A stretch of DNA of 64,000 nucleotides from JAEXOD01 sp964652025 (lineage in GTDB: Bacteria > Bacteroidota > Ignavibacteria > Ignavibacteriales > Melioribacteraceae): positions 248,001 to 312,000 of the forward strand of contig CAZYZX010000001.1 of NCBI GenBank assembly GCA_964652025.1, given 5' to 3'. Below, piece by piece: positions 35,687-44,826 of this stretch (position 1 is the stretch's first letter; every line of letters starts with the position of its first letter). The notes beneath the pieces were generated by a model. The model was not told the origin of the DNA. It saw only the letters and a list, made by a program, of their open reading frames with translations, and made no database searches. Position numbers and translations under genes: made by a program.

Positions 35687-36793
35687 ATGAGACCAACTAT
35701 TGCCGAAATTAACCTTAACCACCTTGTTTTTAATTATAATCAGATAAGAAAAAAAACTAAAACAAAAATTATAGCAGTTGTTAAAGCAGATGCTTATGGT
35801 CATGGGATGATAGAATGTGTTAAAGCGCTTGAAAAATGTGACGCTTCACCAGAATATTATGCTGTAGCACTATTAGAAGAAGCTATTGAACTTAGGGAAT
35901 CTGGAGTTACTGATAAACCAATTTTATGTTTTGCTCCCATAGATTTATTAGATATTGAAAATTACTTTAAATATAATATAATAGCTACAATTAATGATTT
36001 ACATAAATTGAACGAATTATCCAAAATTACCTTAAAAAATAGATTAAATGTTCATATTAAAATTGATTCTGGAATGGGTAGATTGGGAATAAAATATGAT
36101 GAAGTAAAAATATTTATAAAAAAAATAAAGAAAATAGAAAATATTAAAATAGAGGGTTTGTATACTCATTTTGCTACTTCAGATGAAAAGGACAAATCAT
36201 ATAGCTACTATCAACTAGATAATTTTAACAAAATTATTTTTATATTTCGTGAAAATAATATTACACCAGAAATAATACATGCAGCTAATAGTGGTGCAAT
36301 TTTAGATTTACCAGAAGCTTATTTTGATGCTGTAAGACCAGGTATAGCATTATATGGTTATTACCCTTCTAAAGAAACAAGTGAATCTATTAAACTTAAG
36401 CCAGTAATGACCTTAATAAGCCAAATTACTTCCTTAAAAAAAATAAAAGCGGGAGAAAGCGTAAGCTATGGAAGGCTTTTTAAGGCAGATAAAGATTCAT
36501 TGGTTGCTACTGTTCCAATAGGCTATGCAGATGGCTATAATAGAAACTTAACCAATAAAGCTATTGGTATTATTGGTAAAAGTGTGGTTAAACAAATTGG
36601 AAGAGTAACCATGGATAGAATAATGTTTGAAATTACAGATAAAAACATTAAATTAGGAAATAAAATTATTTTAATGGGAAAAAGCGGTAATAATAAGTTT
36701 GATGCGCAAGATTGGTCTGATATATTAAATACAATACCTTATGAAATTACATGTAATATAAGTAAACGAGTACCAAGAATTTATATAAAATAA
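35687..36793 (+). CDS. alr: Alanine racemase
   Basis: A 368-residue PLP enzyme that makes D-alanine for peptidoglycan. The PLP lysine is in AVVKADAYGHGMIECVKAL (about residues 31-49), KIDSGMGRLGIK and the domain-linking GLYTHFATSDEKDKSY follow, and the catalytic tyrosine is in VSYGRLFKADKDSLVATVPI, with IGYADGYNR and GRVTMDRIMFEIT. The length matches the family. It is the first gene of a long plus-strand run; the upstream gap of about 170 bases is shared divergently with the ybjQ-like gene and should contain both promoters. Confidence 0.96.
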   Translation: MRPTIAEINLNHLVFNYNQIRKKTKTKIIAVVKADAYGHGMIECVKALEKCDASPEYYAVALLEEAIELRESGVTDKPILCFAPIDLLDIENYFKYNIIATINDLHKLNELSKITLKNRLNVHIKIDSGMGRLGIKYDEVKIFIKKIKKIENIKIEGLYTHFATSDEKDKSYSYYQLDNFNKIIFIFRENNITPEIIHAANSGAILDLPEAYFDAVRPGIALYGYYPSKETSESIKLKPVMTLISQITSLKKIKAGESVSYGRLFKADKDSLVATVPIGYADGYNRNLTNKAIGIIGKSVVKQIGRVTMDRIMFEITDKNIKLGNKIILMGKSGNNKFDAQDWSDILNTIPYEITCNISKRVPRIYIK

Positions 36794-37632
36794 TGGATTT
36801 TGCAAAGTTATATATTCAAAAATGTTTAAGCCACTTATCTATTTTATTAAAAATAGATAATAACAAAAAAGAATTAATTAAAATTATTGAAGAGAGAATT
36901 ATTAATTCTGATAATTTAAATTTATTTATTAAGGAATTAAAGAAAAATACTTATTTTTCTAAAACTGCAATAAAATTATCTACAATAAATGATTATTGTA
37001 ATAATCCAGAAATTGATTTTACCAACCTTAGTAATAAGTTTTCTGAACATATTTTATTTTTGTCAAAAGATTTTGAAAATCTTTTATTAAATGTAAATAA
37101 AGAAACTATTAAAGAAGTTTTATTAAATGCTGAAATAGAAGCTAAAAAAGAACATATACGGTTGAATAAAGCATCAAAGGAGGATGGGAACGAAGATTAT
37201 AATATTGATAACACCAATAAATTAAAAGAGGATTTTATTTTATCTGATGATGATAACGAAGAAAATAGCTATGAATATTATGTTAGAACAGTAATATCAT
37301 CGATAAAAGAATTGGATTTATTTTTAAAGAAATTAGAAAGTAACGAAGCAAGTAAAGAGGAAATAGAAAATTATTTAAGTATAGTTGAAAAAAATGGTAT
37401 ATTATCTAAAAAATATGGATTTGAGCTGATTGCAGATATGCATTTTATTTTTGAAGGAGCTTTAACTGGTATAAACGAGCATAAATTAATGGTAGAAAAA
37501 GATATTATAGAAAAGATGCGAGCATGCTTAATAGTAGTTGCAGCATTAGTTAAACAAAAAGAAGTAGACATTACAAATTATTTAATTAAAGCCGATAAAT
37601 TAGGAAAATTAATACAAAATATTAAAGGTTAA
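36793..37632 (+). CDS. Unrecognised helical protein
   Basis: A 279-residue protein I do not recognise. It has no signal peptide or membrane segment. It is predicted to be almost entirely helical, in two blocks (about residues 1-110 and 165-279) joined by an acidic, low-complexity linker rich in Asp, Glu and Asn (about residues 125-160). The last block has a conserved-looking segment ELIADMHFIFEGALTGINEH. The ATG overlaps the alr stop by one base and the mannose guanylyltransferase gene follows by three bases, so it is tightly embedded in a conserved-looking housekeeping operon. A scaffold or regulator is possible but unsupported. Confidence 0.6.
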   Translation: MDFAKLYIQKCLSHLSILLKIDNNKKELIKIIEERIINSDNLNLFIKELKKNTYFSKTAIKLSTINDYCNNPEIDFTNLSNKFSEHILFLSKDFENLLLNVNKETIKEVLLNAEIEAKKEHIRLNKASKEDGNEDYNIDNTNKLKEDFILSDDDNEENSYEYYVRTVISSIKELDLFLKKLESNEASKEEIENYLSIVEKNGILSKKYGFELIADMHFIFEGALTGINEHKLMVEKDIIEKMRACLIVVAALVKQKEVDITNYLIKADKLGKLIQNIKG

Positions 37633-37635
37633 TAA

Positions 37636-38703
37636 ATGGAATTATATGTTTGTATAATGGCAGGTGGGGTTGGCTCTAGGTTTTGGCCACGTAGTAAACA
37701 AAAAACACCAAAACAACTTTTAAAGATTTTTAGCAATAATTCAATGATTTATGATACTGTTAAAAGGCTTGATGGATTAGTTAGCAAGGATAAAATTTAT
37801 ATTGTTACCAACAAAATTCAAAAAGAAAAAATAGAAGAAGACTTACCTTTTATACCTAAAGAAAATATAATTGCAGAGCCTTATGGCAAAAATACTGCAG
37901 CATGTATAGGACTTGCTTCTGTTATAATAAAAAGTAAATGTGAAGATGCTGTTGTTTTAACATTACCAGCAGATCATTTAATTAAAAACGAGGATGAGTT
38001 TAAAAGGATATTGTTAGAGGCTGCAGAATTTGCATATAATAAAAAAGGATTAGTTACAATAGGTATAAAACCAACTAGGCCAGAGACGGGTTATGGTTAT
38101 ATACAAATAAATGAAGAAATTATTGATAAAGATATTCATAAAGTTCAAACATTTGCAGAAAAACCAAACTTAGCTACTGCAGAAAGATTTTTACAATCTG
38201 GTGATTTTTTATGGAATAGTGGTATGTTTATTTGGCGCGTGGACACTATTTTACAAGAAATTAAAATATACATGAATGAATTGTATAAAGCTCTACTTGA
38301 AATAGCTGAAGTATTAGGAACTGAGGATTATGATATTATGCTGCCCAAAATATATTCTAAACTTAAAAGCGTTTCAATAGATTATGGAATAATGGAAAAG
38401 AGCAACAATGTTTATTTAATTAAAGCTAATTTTGATTGGAATGATGTTGGAAGTTGGGAAGCAGTATATGAATTATCAAATAAAGATAATTTTGGCAACG
38501 CAGTAACAGGAGAGGCTTATTTAGAATCTACATCTGGCAGTTTAATATATAATCCTAAGAAATTTACTGCTGTAATTGGTTTAAAGGATGTTATTGTTAT
38601 TGAAACAGATGATGCGCTTCTTGTGTGCAATAGAAAAAATGCACAAGATGTTAAAAATGTAGTAGATTATTTAAAGATGAGTAATAAAACTAATTTAATA
38701 TAA
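37636..38703 (+). CDS. manC: Mannose-1-phosphate guanylyltransferase
   Basis: A 355-residue nucleotidyltransferase that makes GDP-mannose for cell-surface glycans. The signature loop is IMAGGVGSRFWPRSKQKTPK (residues 7-26), with the lysine region ENIIAEPYGKNTAACIGLAS, LPADHLI, FAEKPN and FLWNSGMFIWR. It lacks the C-terminal phosphomannose-isomerase domain, so it is the monofunctional form (about 355 aa). The RpiB-like gene starts inside its stop codon. Confidence 0.93.
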   Translation: MELYVCIMAGGVGSRFWPRSKQKTPKQLLKIFSNNSMIYDTVKRLDGLVSKDKIYIVTNKIQKEKIEEDLPFIPKENIIAEPYGKNTAACIGLASVIIKSKCEDAVVLTLPADHLIKNEDEFKRILLEAAEFAYNKKGLVTIGIKPTRPETGYGYIQINEEIIDKDIHKVQTFAEKPNLATAERFLQSGDFLWNSGMFIWRVDTILQEIKIYMNELYKALLEIAEVLGTEDYDIMLPKIYSKLKSVSIDYGIMEKSNNVYLIKANFDWNDVGSWEAVYELSNKDNFGNAVTGEAYLESTSGSLIYNPKKFTAVIGLKDVIVIETDDALLVCNRKNAQDVKNVVDYLKMSNKTNLI

Positions 38704-39365
38704 TGAAAAAATTAATTACAGAAAGAGATGTATTAAATTTAATTAAAACAGGTTCTAAAACTTTATTTTTAGATAAAGAAACTATTATTACTCCATTAGC
38801 TAAAGATAAAATTAAAGAACTAAAAATTGAATTAAAATACGAAAACCAATTAGAAAAAAATGTACAATCTACAAAAAGATTAAATTTTTTAGGTAATCTT
38901 AAATGTGCAGTAGGAAGTGACCACACTGGTTTTGTAATTAAGGAAGTTGTGAAAAAAATACTTTCAACAAAAGGTTATGTTGTTTATGATGTGGGTACAT
39001 TTTCAGATAAATCATGTGATTATCCAGATTTTGCAATAGAGGTAGCTAAAAAGGTAGCAACAAACGATGTTGATTTTGGTCTGTTGTTTGATGCTACAGG
39101 TATTCCATCTGCTATAACTGCAAATAAAATACCAGGAATTAGAGCCGCCACTTGCTATAACGAGTTTTCTGCAAAAAGCAGTAGAGAGCATAATAATTCC
39201 AATATTTTGGTTTTGGGTGCTAAAATGCTCGGTGAGGAATTAATTAAAAGTATTATTGATGTTTGGTTAAGTTCTTCTTTTTTAGGGGATAGGCACCAAA
39301 AAAGGTTGGATAAAATTACAAAAATTGAGGAATATTTTTTAAACAATAAATTTAGAAAAGAATAA
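38703..39365 (+). CDS. rpiB: Ribose-5-phosphate isomerase B with N-terminal extension
   Basis: A 220-residue protein. The RpiB/LacAB fold covers about residues 67-215: CAVGSDHTGFVIKEVVKKIL, the active-site region FGLLFDATGIPSAITANKIP, RAATCYNEFSAKSSREHNNSN and LGDRHQKRLDKI. The first 65 residues are extra compared with ordinary RpiB (about 150 aa). They contain ITERDVLNLIKTGSKTLFL and TPLAKDKIKELKIEL, a pattern similar to the short N-terminal segment seen in some microcompartment and ethanolamine/propanediol enzymes. The usual active-site cysteine position reads FDATG here rather than CGTG, so the residue should be checked. Isomerisation of ribose-5-phosphate is the family role. Confidence 0.82.
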   Translation: MKKLITERDVLNLIKTGSKTLFLDKETIITPLAKDKIKELKIELKYENQLEKNVQSTKRLNFLGNLKCAVGSDHTGFVIKEVVKKILSTKGYVVYDVGTFSDKSCDYPDFAIEVAKKVATNDVDFGLLFDATGIPSAITANKIPGIRAATCYNEFSAKSSREHNNSNILVLGAKMLGEELIKSIIDVWLSSSFLGDRHQKRLDKITKIEEYFLNNKFRKE

Positions 39366-39367
39366 AA

Positions 39368-40123
39368 TTGAAACAATATTATTGTAATATTACAGAAAAT
39401 TTACAGGTTAATAAAAATACCTTTATTATTAGTTGTAGAAACGAAGAGTTAGCAAATAATATCAAACCGGGTCAATTTTGTAATATTAAAGTAAATGATA
39501 GTTATGTGCCATTATTAAGAAGACCGTTTAGTGTATCCGATGTAAATGGGGATATTATATCTTTTATGATTACAGTTAATGGTATAGGCACAGAAATATT
39601 ACACAATAAAAAAATTGGTGAAGTGTTAGATTTATTGGGTCCTTTAGGCAATAGTTTTAATGTTAGTGATGAATTTGATATTGCTGTGTTTGTAGCAGGT
39701 GGAATAGGTGTAGCTCCATTTCCATACTTAATTAAAAGTCTTGATGAAAAAGAAATTAGAGCTTATTTTGGTTTTAGAAGTAAAAGGGATATAATTACTA
39801 TAGATGGCTGCGACCAAATTATCTCTACAGATGATGGTTCGTTTGGAATAAAGGGTAATGTTATTGATGCTTTATATAATGATATTGACTTTTTAATGAA
39901 AAATAAGGTAAAAATATTTGGTTGTGGTCCTCATCCTATGTTAAAAGCCTTACAAAAGTTTTGTTTAGAAAATAAAATTGAAGCAGAAATAAGCACAGAA
40001 AGTGCTATGGCTTGTGGATTTGGTATTTGCCAAGGTTGCCCGATTGAAAGTGCACATGAAGATAGTTATAAATTAATTTGTAAAGATGGTCCGATATTTA
40101 ATGTAAAGGATGTTAAGTTATGA
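39368..40123 (+). CDS. pyrK: Dihydroorotate dehydrogenase electron-transfer subunit PyrK
   Basis: A 251-residue flavin/iron-sulfur subunit that passes electrons from dihydroorotate dehydrogenase B to NAD. It has the ferredoxin-reductase fold: an FAD-binding LLRRPFSVSDV, the nucleotide-domain loop FVAGGIGVAPFPYL, FGCGPHPMLKAL and a C-terminal [2Fe-2S] site, with cysteines in MACGFGICQGCP and the fourth in KLICKDGPIF. The start is TTG at 39368. Its stop overlaps the start of pyrD, its catalytic partner. Confidence 0.95.
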   Translation: MKQYYCNITENLQVNKNTFIISCRNEELANNIKPGQFCNIKVNDSYVPLLRRPFSVSDVNGDIISFMITVNGIGTEILHNKKIGEVLDLLGPLGNSFNVSDEFDIAVFVAGGIGVAPFPYLIKSLDEKEIRAYFGFRSKRDIITIDGCDQIISTDDGSFGIKGNVIDALYNDIDFLMKNKVKIFGCGPHPMLKALQKFCLENKIEAEISTESAMACGFGICQGCPIESAHEDSYKLICKDGPIFNVKDVKL

Positions 40124-41037
40124 ATGAAATAGACTTAAGCGTAGATATCGGTGGTATAAGATTAAAAAGCCCAATTTTATTAGCGAGTGGCACTGTAGGA
40201 TACGGTTTTGAGATTTCTAAATTTGTTGATTTTAATAAATTGGGCGGTATTATTACCAAATCAGTTTCCTTAAAACCAAGGAAAGGAAATAAACCCCAAA
40301 GAATAGTTGAAACAACTGCCGGAATGCTAAATGCCATTGGTTTGGCAAATGTAGGGGTTGAAGAATTTATTAAAGAAAAAATACCATTTTTAGAAACATT
40401 AGATACAACAGTAATTTGTAATATTGCAGCAGGTACAGTTGATGAATATGTTGAATGTGTTAATATACTTAAAGAACAAGAATGTATAAAAGGATTCGAG
40501 ATTAATATTTCTTGCCCTAATGTAAAAGAAGGTGGATTAATATTTGGTAATAATATAAACTATGCTGCAGAAATAACAAATAAGGTTAGGAAAGCTACAA
40601 ATAAACCAATAATATTAAAATTATCCCCAAATACATCTGATATTGCAGAATTTGCAAAGGTAGCAAAAGATAATGGGGCAGATGCAGTTAGCGCTATAAA
40701 TACATTAGTTGGAGCTGCTTTTGATATTAATACAAGGAAACCAAAATTAAATAATATAACAGGTGGATTATCCGGTCCTGCAATTAAACCAATTGCTATT
40801 GCAAAGGTTTTTGAAATAAGCAGAAAGGTTGAAATACCTATTATTGGTATTGGGGGAATTTGTGATTATAAAGATGTTGTAGAATTTATGATTGCAGGTG
40901 CTAGTGCTATTCAATTAGGTACTATTAATTTTATTAATCCTTTTGCTACTAACCAAATTTACGATGATTTAATTAATTATTGCAAAACCAACAAAATAAG
41001 TAAAATATCTAGTTTAACCGCATCTTATATAATTTGA
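40120..41037 (+). CDS. pyrD: Dihydroorotate dehydrogenase catalytic subunit (class 1B)
   Basis: A 305-residue FMN-dependent TIM-barrel enzyme that makes orotate for pyrimidines. Family features are ILLASGTVGYGFE, GGIITKSVSLKPRKGN, the active-site segment NISCPNVKEGGLIFG with catalytic cysteine, PIILKLSPNTSDI, NTLVGAAFDINTRKP and GIGGICDYKDVVEFMIAGAS. The PyrK gene next to it makes this the heteromeric NAD-linked class 1B form. The folC ATG overlaps the last base of the stop. Confidence 0.96.
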   Translation: MNEIDLSVDIGGIRLKSPILLASGTVGYGFEISKFVDFNKLGGIITKSVSLKPRKGNKPQRIVETTAGMLNAIGLANVGVEEFIKEKIPFLETLDTTVICNIAAGTVDEYVECVNILKEQECIKGFEINISCPNVKEGGLIFGNNINYAAEITNKVRKATNKPIILKLSPNTSDIAEFAKVAKDNGADAVSAINTLVGAAFDINTRKPKLNNITGGLSGPAIKPIAIAKVFEISRKVEIPIIGIGGICDYKDVVEFMIAGASAIQLGTINFINPFATNQIYDDLINYCKTNKISKISSLTASYII

Positions 41038-42299
41038 TGAATATTGAAGAAATATTAAGAAAAATTTATTCTTTACATCAATTTGATATAAAGTTAGGAC
41101 TTGAAAAAATAACCGCTTTGTTAAACTATTTGGGTAATCCTCAAGATAAGTTTAAGTGTATTCATATTGCAGGTTCTAATGGAAAAGGAAGTACTGCAAG
41201 TTATATAGCAAGTATTTTAATGGAAGCTGGATATAAAGTAGGCTTATACACATCACCTCATCTTGTTAAATTTAATGAAAGAATACGAATAAATGGTTTA
41301 ATGATTGATGACGATTATATTATAAGCTTTATTAATGGCTTAGATGATTATATTAAGAAAAACAAACCTACATTTTTTGAAATAACAACAGCTCTTGCTT
41401 TTAATTATTTTGCAGATAAAGGAATAGAAATTGGTGTTATTGAAACAGGATTAGGTGGTAGATTAGATGCAACTAATGTTATAGTTCCGCTTGCTTCAGT
41501 AATAACAACAATTAGTTTAGAGCATACAAACATTTTAGGAAATACCCTTAAACAGATTGCATATGAAAAAGGGGGAATAATAAAGCCAAACACTAAATGT
41601 TTTATTGGTATTTTAGAAAAGGAAGCAGAAGAAGAAATTTTAGAAATATGTGATAAAGTTCACAGTGAACCAATTTTATTAAAAAATTATATTGCTTTTA
41701 ACAAAAATATTTTTAATATTAGTACCAATAATTTTAATTTTACAATATATAACTCGGTTTTAAAAGGAATCCACCAATATTTTAATTTATCACTTGCTAT
41801 TATTACTGTTTACCAATTATTTGGGATTAATAAAAGTAGCACTTTAAATAGAGGAATTAAAAACGTTCTTAAAAATAGCGGATTACAAGGTAGATACGAA
41901 ATTTTGAATAGTAATCCTCAAGTTATATTAGAAGCAGCTCATAATACCGAAAGTATCAAAGCATTTAAGGAAATATTTGAAAAAGAGAGTTCTAATTATA
42001 ATGAAAAATCTGTAATATTTGGGGTGATGAAAGATAAAAATATTGCAGAAATGTTAAAAGATATAAAACATTTATTTGATACTTTTTACTTTGTTAATAT
42101 TTCTTACGAAAGAGCTGAAAAAGCAGAAAACTTGTTAAATATTGCTAAAGATATTGGAATATCAGGGAAAATATTAGATGATCCAATTACTTACATAAAA
42201 GAATATATAAAGAAAAATCAAAATAAAAATGATTGTTTAGTAATATTAGGAAGTATTTATTTATTAGGTGAAATAAAAATTAAATTAAATAATAATTAA
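41037..42299 (+). CDS. folC: Folylpolyglutamate synthase / dihydrofolate synthase
   Basis: A 420-residue Mur-ligase-family enzyme that adds glutamate to folates. The P-loop region is HIAGSNGKGSTASYIASIL (about residues 43-61), then LYTSPHLVKFNERIRING, ETGLGGRLDATN, and the C-terminal-domain segment GRYEILNSNPQVILEAAHNT. ATG at 41037 is chosen over a TTG at 41034. It follows pyrD directly and precedes rho with 30 bases between. Confidence 0.95.
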   Translation: MNIEEILRKIYSLHQFDIKLGLEKITALLNYLGNPQDKFKCIHIAGSNGKGSTASYIASILMEAGYKVGLYTSPHLVKFNERIRINGLMIDDDYIISFINGLDDYIKKNKPTFFEITTALAFNYFADKGIEIGVIETGLGGRLDATNVIVPLASVITTISLEHTNILGNTLKQIAYEKGGIIKPNTKCFIGILEKEAEEEILEICDKVHSEPILLKNYIAFNKNIFNISTNNFNFTIYNSVLKGIHQYFNLSLAIITVYQLFGINKSSTLNRGIKNVLKNSGLQGRYEILNSNPQVILEAAHNTESIKAFKEIFEKESSNYNEKSVIFGVMKDKNIAEMLKDIKHLFDTFYFVNISYERAEKAENLLNIAKDIGISGKILDDPITYIKEYIKKNQNKNDCLVILGSIYLLGEIKIKLNNN

Positions 42300-42329
42300 T
42301 AATAAAATTAAGAAAATAAAGGTTAAAAT

Positions 42330-43586
42330 ATGATTCAAATGGACATTTCCGATCTTCAATCAAAAAAAATAGTGGATTTGTATAAGATAGCTAAAGATAT
42401 GGGAATTTCGGGATATAGCGAGTACCGAAAGCAAGAATTAATTTTTAAGATATTAGAAGCACAATCTCAAAAAGATGGTATTACATTTTCTAAAGGAGTT
42501 TTAGAGGTATTATCAGATGGATATGGTTTTTTACGCTCATCAGATTATAATTATCTTCCTTCACCAGATGATATTTATGTTTCTCCATCCCAAATTAAAA
42601 GATTTGGGTTAAGAACAGGTGATTACATACGTGGACAAGTTCGCTCTCCTAAAGACGGGGAAAGATTTTTTGCACTACTTAGGGTAGAATCTGTTAATGG
42701 TAAAAACCCAGAAGAAATTAAAGAAAGAACATTATTTGACAACTTAACTCCTTTATATCCAACAAAGCGCATTAAATTAGAAACAGTACCAGGTGAGTAC
42801 TCAATGCGAGTTATGGATTTATTATCACCTATTGGAAAAGGCCAAAGAGGATTAATAGTATCTCCACCAAAAAGTGGTAAGACAATATTATTACAAAAAA
42901 TTGCTAATTCTATTACAAGAAATCACCCAGAAATTAAGCTTATAATGCTTTTAATAGATGAGAGACCAGAAGAAGTAACAGATATGCAAAGAAGCGTTCA
43001 AGCAGAAGTAATTAGTTCAACATTTGATGAACCTGCTGATAGACACGTTCAAGTAGCAAATATGGTTATAGAAAAAGCAAAAAGGATGGTTGAAGCGGGT
43101 GATGACGTTGTTATATTGTTGGATAGTATTACTCGTTTAGCTCGTGCTCATAATACTGTTATTCCTCACAGTGGAAGAATACTTTCTGGTGGTGTGGATT
43201 CCAATGCTTTACATAAGCCGAAAAGATTTTTTGGTTCTGCACGTAATATTGAAGAAGGTGGTAGCTTAACAATAATAGCTACAGCACTTATTGATACTGG
43301 AAGCCGTATGGATGAAGTGATTTTTGAAGAGTTTAAAGGAACTGGAAATATGGAAGTTGTTTTAGACCGTGATTTGGCAGATAGAAGAGTATTTCCAGCT
43401 ATTGATGTAAATAGAAGTGGTACTAGAAAAGAAGAACTTTTATTAAAAGAAGAAGAATTAAATAAAATCTATATTTTAAGAAAAATTCTTAGCGATTTTG
43501 ATCCTATAGAAGCTATGGAATTTTTATTAGATAAAATGAGAGGAACAAAAAACAATAAAGAATTTTTAAACAGTATGAATAATTAA
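42330..43586 (+). CDS. rho: Transcription termination factor Rho
   Basis: A 418-residue hexameric RNA helicase that ends transcription. The N-terminal helical and cold-shock RNA-binding domain includes SDGYGFLRSSDYNYLPSPDD. The ATPase domain has the Walker A loop PPKSGKTILLQ, LLIDERPEEVTDM, ILLDSITRLARAHN and the Q/R-loop regions SGRILSGGVDSNALHKPKRF and FEEFKGTGNMEV. It has no large N-terminal insertion of the kind seen in many Bacteroidota. An AGGTT-like site lies before the ATG. Confidence 0.98.
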   Translation: MIQMDISDLQSKKIVDLYKIAKDMGISGYSEYRKQELIFKILEAQSQKDGITFSKGVLEVLSDGYGFLRSSDYNYLPSPDDIYVSPSQIKRFGLRTGDYIRGQVRSPKDGERFFALLRVESVNGKNPEEIKERTLFDNLTPLYPTKRIKLETVPGEYSMRVMDLLSPIGKGQRGLIVSPPKSGKTILLQKIANSITRNHPEIKLIMLLIDERPEEVTDMQRSVQAEVISSTFDEPADRHVQVANMVIEKAKRMVEAGDDVVILLDSITRLARAHNTVIPHSGRILSGGVDSNALHKPKRFFGSARNIEEGGSLTIIATALIDTGSRMDEVIFEEFKGTGNMEVVLDRDLADRRVFPAIDVNRSGTRKEELLLKEEELNKIYILRKILSDFDPIEAMEFLLDKMRGTKNNKEFLNSMNN

Positions 43587-43597
43587 AGAATTTAACT

Positions 43598-44824
43598 GTG
43601 AAAAAAATTATTTTTATTGTTTTTATTTTTGTTTCATTATTAACCGCTCAAGAAGGCTCTAATTATTTTACAAAAATAAATTTTGAACATCATACAATTA
43701 AAGAAAATAAAAATAAATATATTTGTTATATATCTTTTTCTTTACCATATAATCAACTTGTTTTTGTAAAAGAAAATGAAAATTTTTTGAGCGGTTTAAG
43801 CCTTTCTTATGAAATTTTTGAAGATAAGAACTTTGTTAAAAGAGAATTTTTTAAATTAAATGTAGCTGCAAATAGTTTTGATGAAACTAATTCTAATTTA
43901 TTAAAGGTAACGGGTTATAGTGTAATTGAGTTAGAAGAGAAAGACTATTTAATAAAACCTTATCTTTCTTTATTAAATACTAAATCAACCTACGAATGTT
44001 TACCAATTAAATTAAACTTATCTTCACAAAAAGACTCGCTTTTATATTCACCTATTTTTGTTAGTGTTAATTCTGGCAAAATAGTTTTACAAAATGAGGG
44101 AAATACAAATAAATTTGATGATGAAAATGCTGCATTGTTATTTTTATTTCCCAAAAGTTACGAAACAACAAAAATAACATTTGTTCAAAAATCTAACATA
44201 GTTTTTAGTAACGAAATAAAATATCAACTTAAAGGTGGAATAAAATATAATAATAACGATCATCATATTCAGTTGCTTGTTGATACTTCTTATATTGATT
44301 ATAATTTATTTCTTTTAACCAATGTTAATAAATTTTTAGATGAGGGTGATTTTAAGTTAATTATAAATTATGGTGATAATAAACTTGATTATAACTTAAA
44401 ATCAAATTGGGTAAATAAACCTTTAAGTTTGATGTATCCAGATATTATTTTAGCTGCAGTAAGCATAGTTTTCCCAAAAGATTCAATCTATGTTTTAGAA
44501 AGAACTAGAGAACAAGATTTATATGAAAAAGTAAAATCAATGTTTAACAAATTATTTTTATCCCAAAGCAAATTTAATAAAAAATTTGCTGAGTTTTTTA
44601 GTAGGGTAGATTATGTAGAAAAGCATTTTAGGTCGTTAAAAGGGAAATTAGGTGTGGAAAGTGATAGAGGAATTATTTACTTAAAGTATGGTAAACCGGA
44701 TAATATTGAAAGGTTATATAAAGCGCGTGATGACATTAGTGAAATATGGAAATATAATAATTTTAATAAAACATTTGTTTTTACAGATAATAGTGGTACG
44801 GGTGATTATATTTTGGTTAAATAA
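43598..44824 (+). CDS. Secreted GWxTD-domain-like protein
   Basis: A 408-residue protein with a signal peptide (about residues 1-18, ending LTAQ). The last 100 residues match the GWxTD domain of Bacteroidota/Chlorobiota-type proteins: FFSRVDYVEKHFRSL, SDRGIIYLKYGKPDNIERL, SEIWKYNNFNKTFVFTD and a GDYILVK end. The domain's name-giving G-W-x-T-D is altered here to G-V-E-S-D, lacking the tryptophan. The N-terminal 280 residues look beta-rich. GTG at 43598 is the start. The function of the family is unknown; a periplasmic or envelope role is inferred from the signal peptide. Confidence 0.8.
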   Translation: MKKIIFIVFIFVSLLTAQEGSNYFTKINFEHHTIKENKNKYICYISFSLPYNQLVFVKENENFLSGLSLSYEIFEDKNFVKREFFKLNVAANSFDETNSNLLKVTGYSVIELEEKDYLIKPYLSLLNTKSTYECLPIKLNLSSQKDSLLYSPIFVSVNSGKIVLQNEGNTNKFDDENAALLFLFPKSYETTKITFVQKSNIVFSNEIKYQLKGGIKYNNNDHHIQLLVDTSYIDYNLFLLTNVNKFLDEGDFKLIINYGDNKLDYNLKSNWVNKPLSLMYPDIILAAVSIVFPKDSIYVLERTREQDLYEKVKSMFNKLFLSQSKFNKKFAEFFSRVDYVEKHFRSLKGKLGVESDRGIIYLKYGKPDNIERLYKARDDISEIWKYNNFNKTFVFTDNSGTGDYILVK

Positions 44825-44826
44825 AT

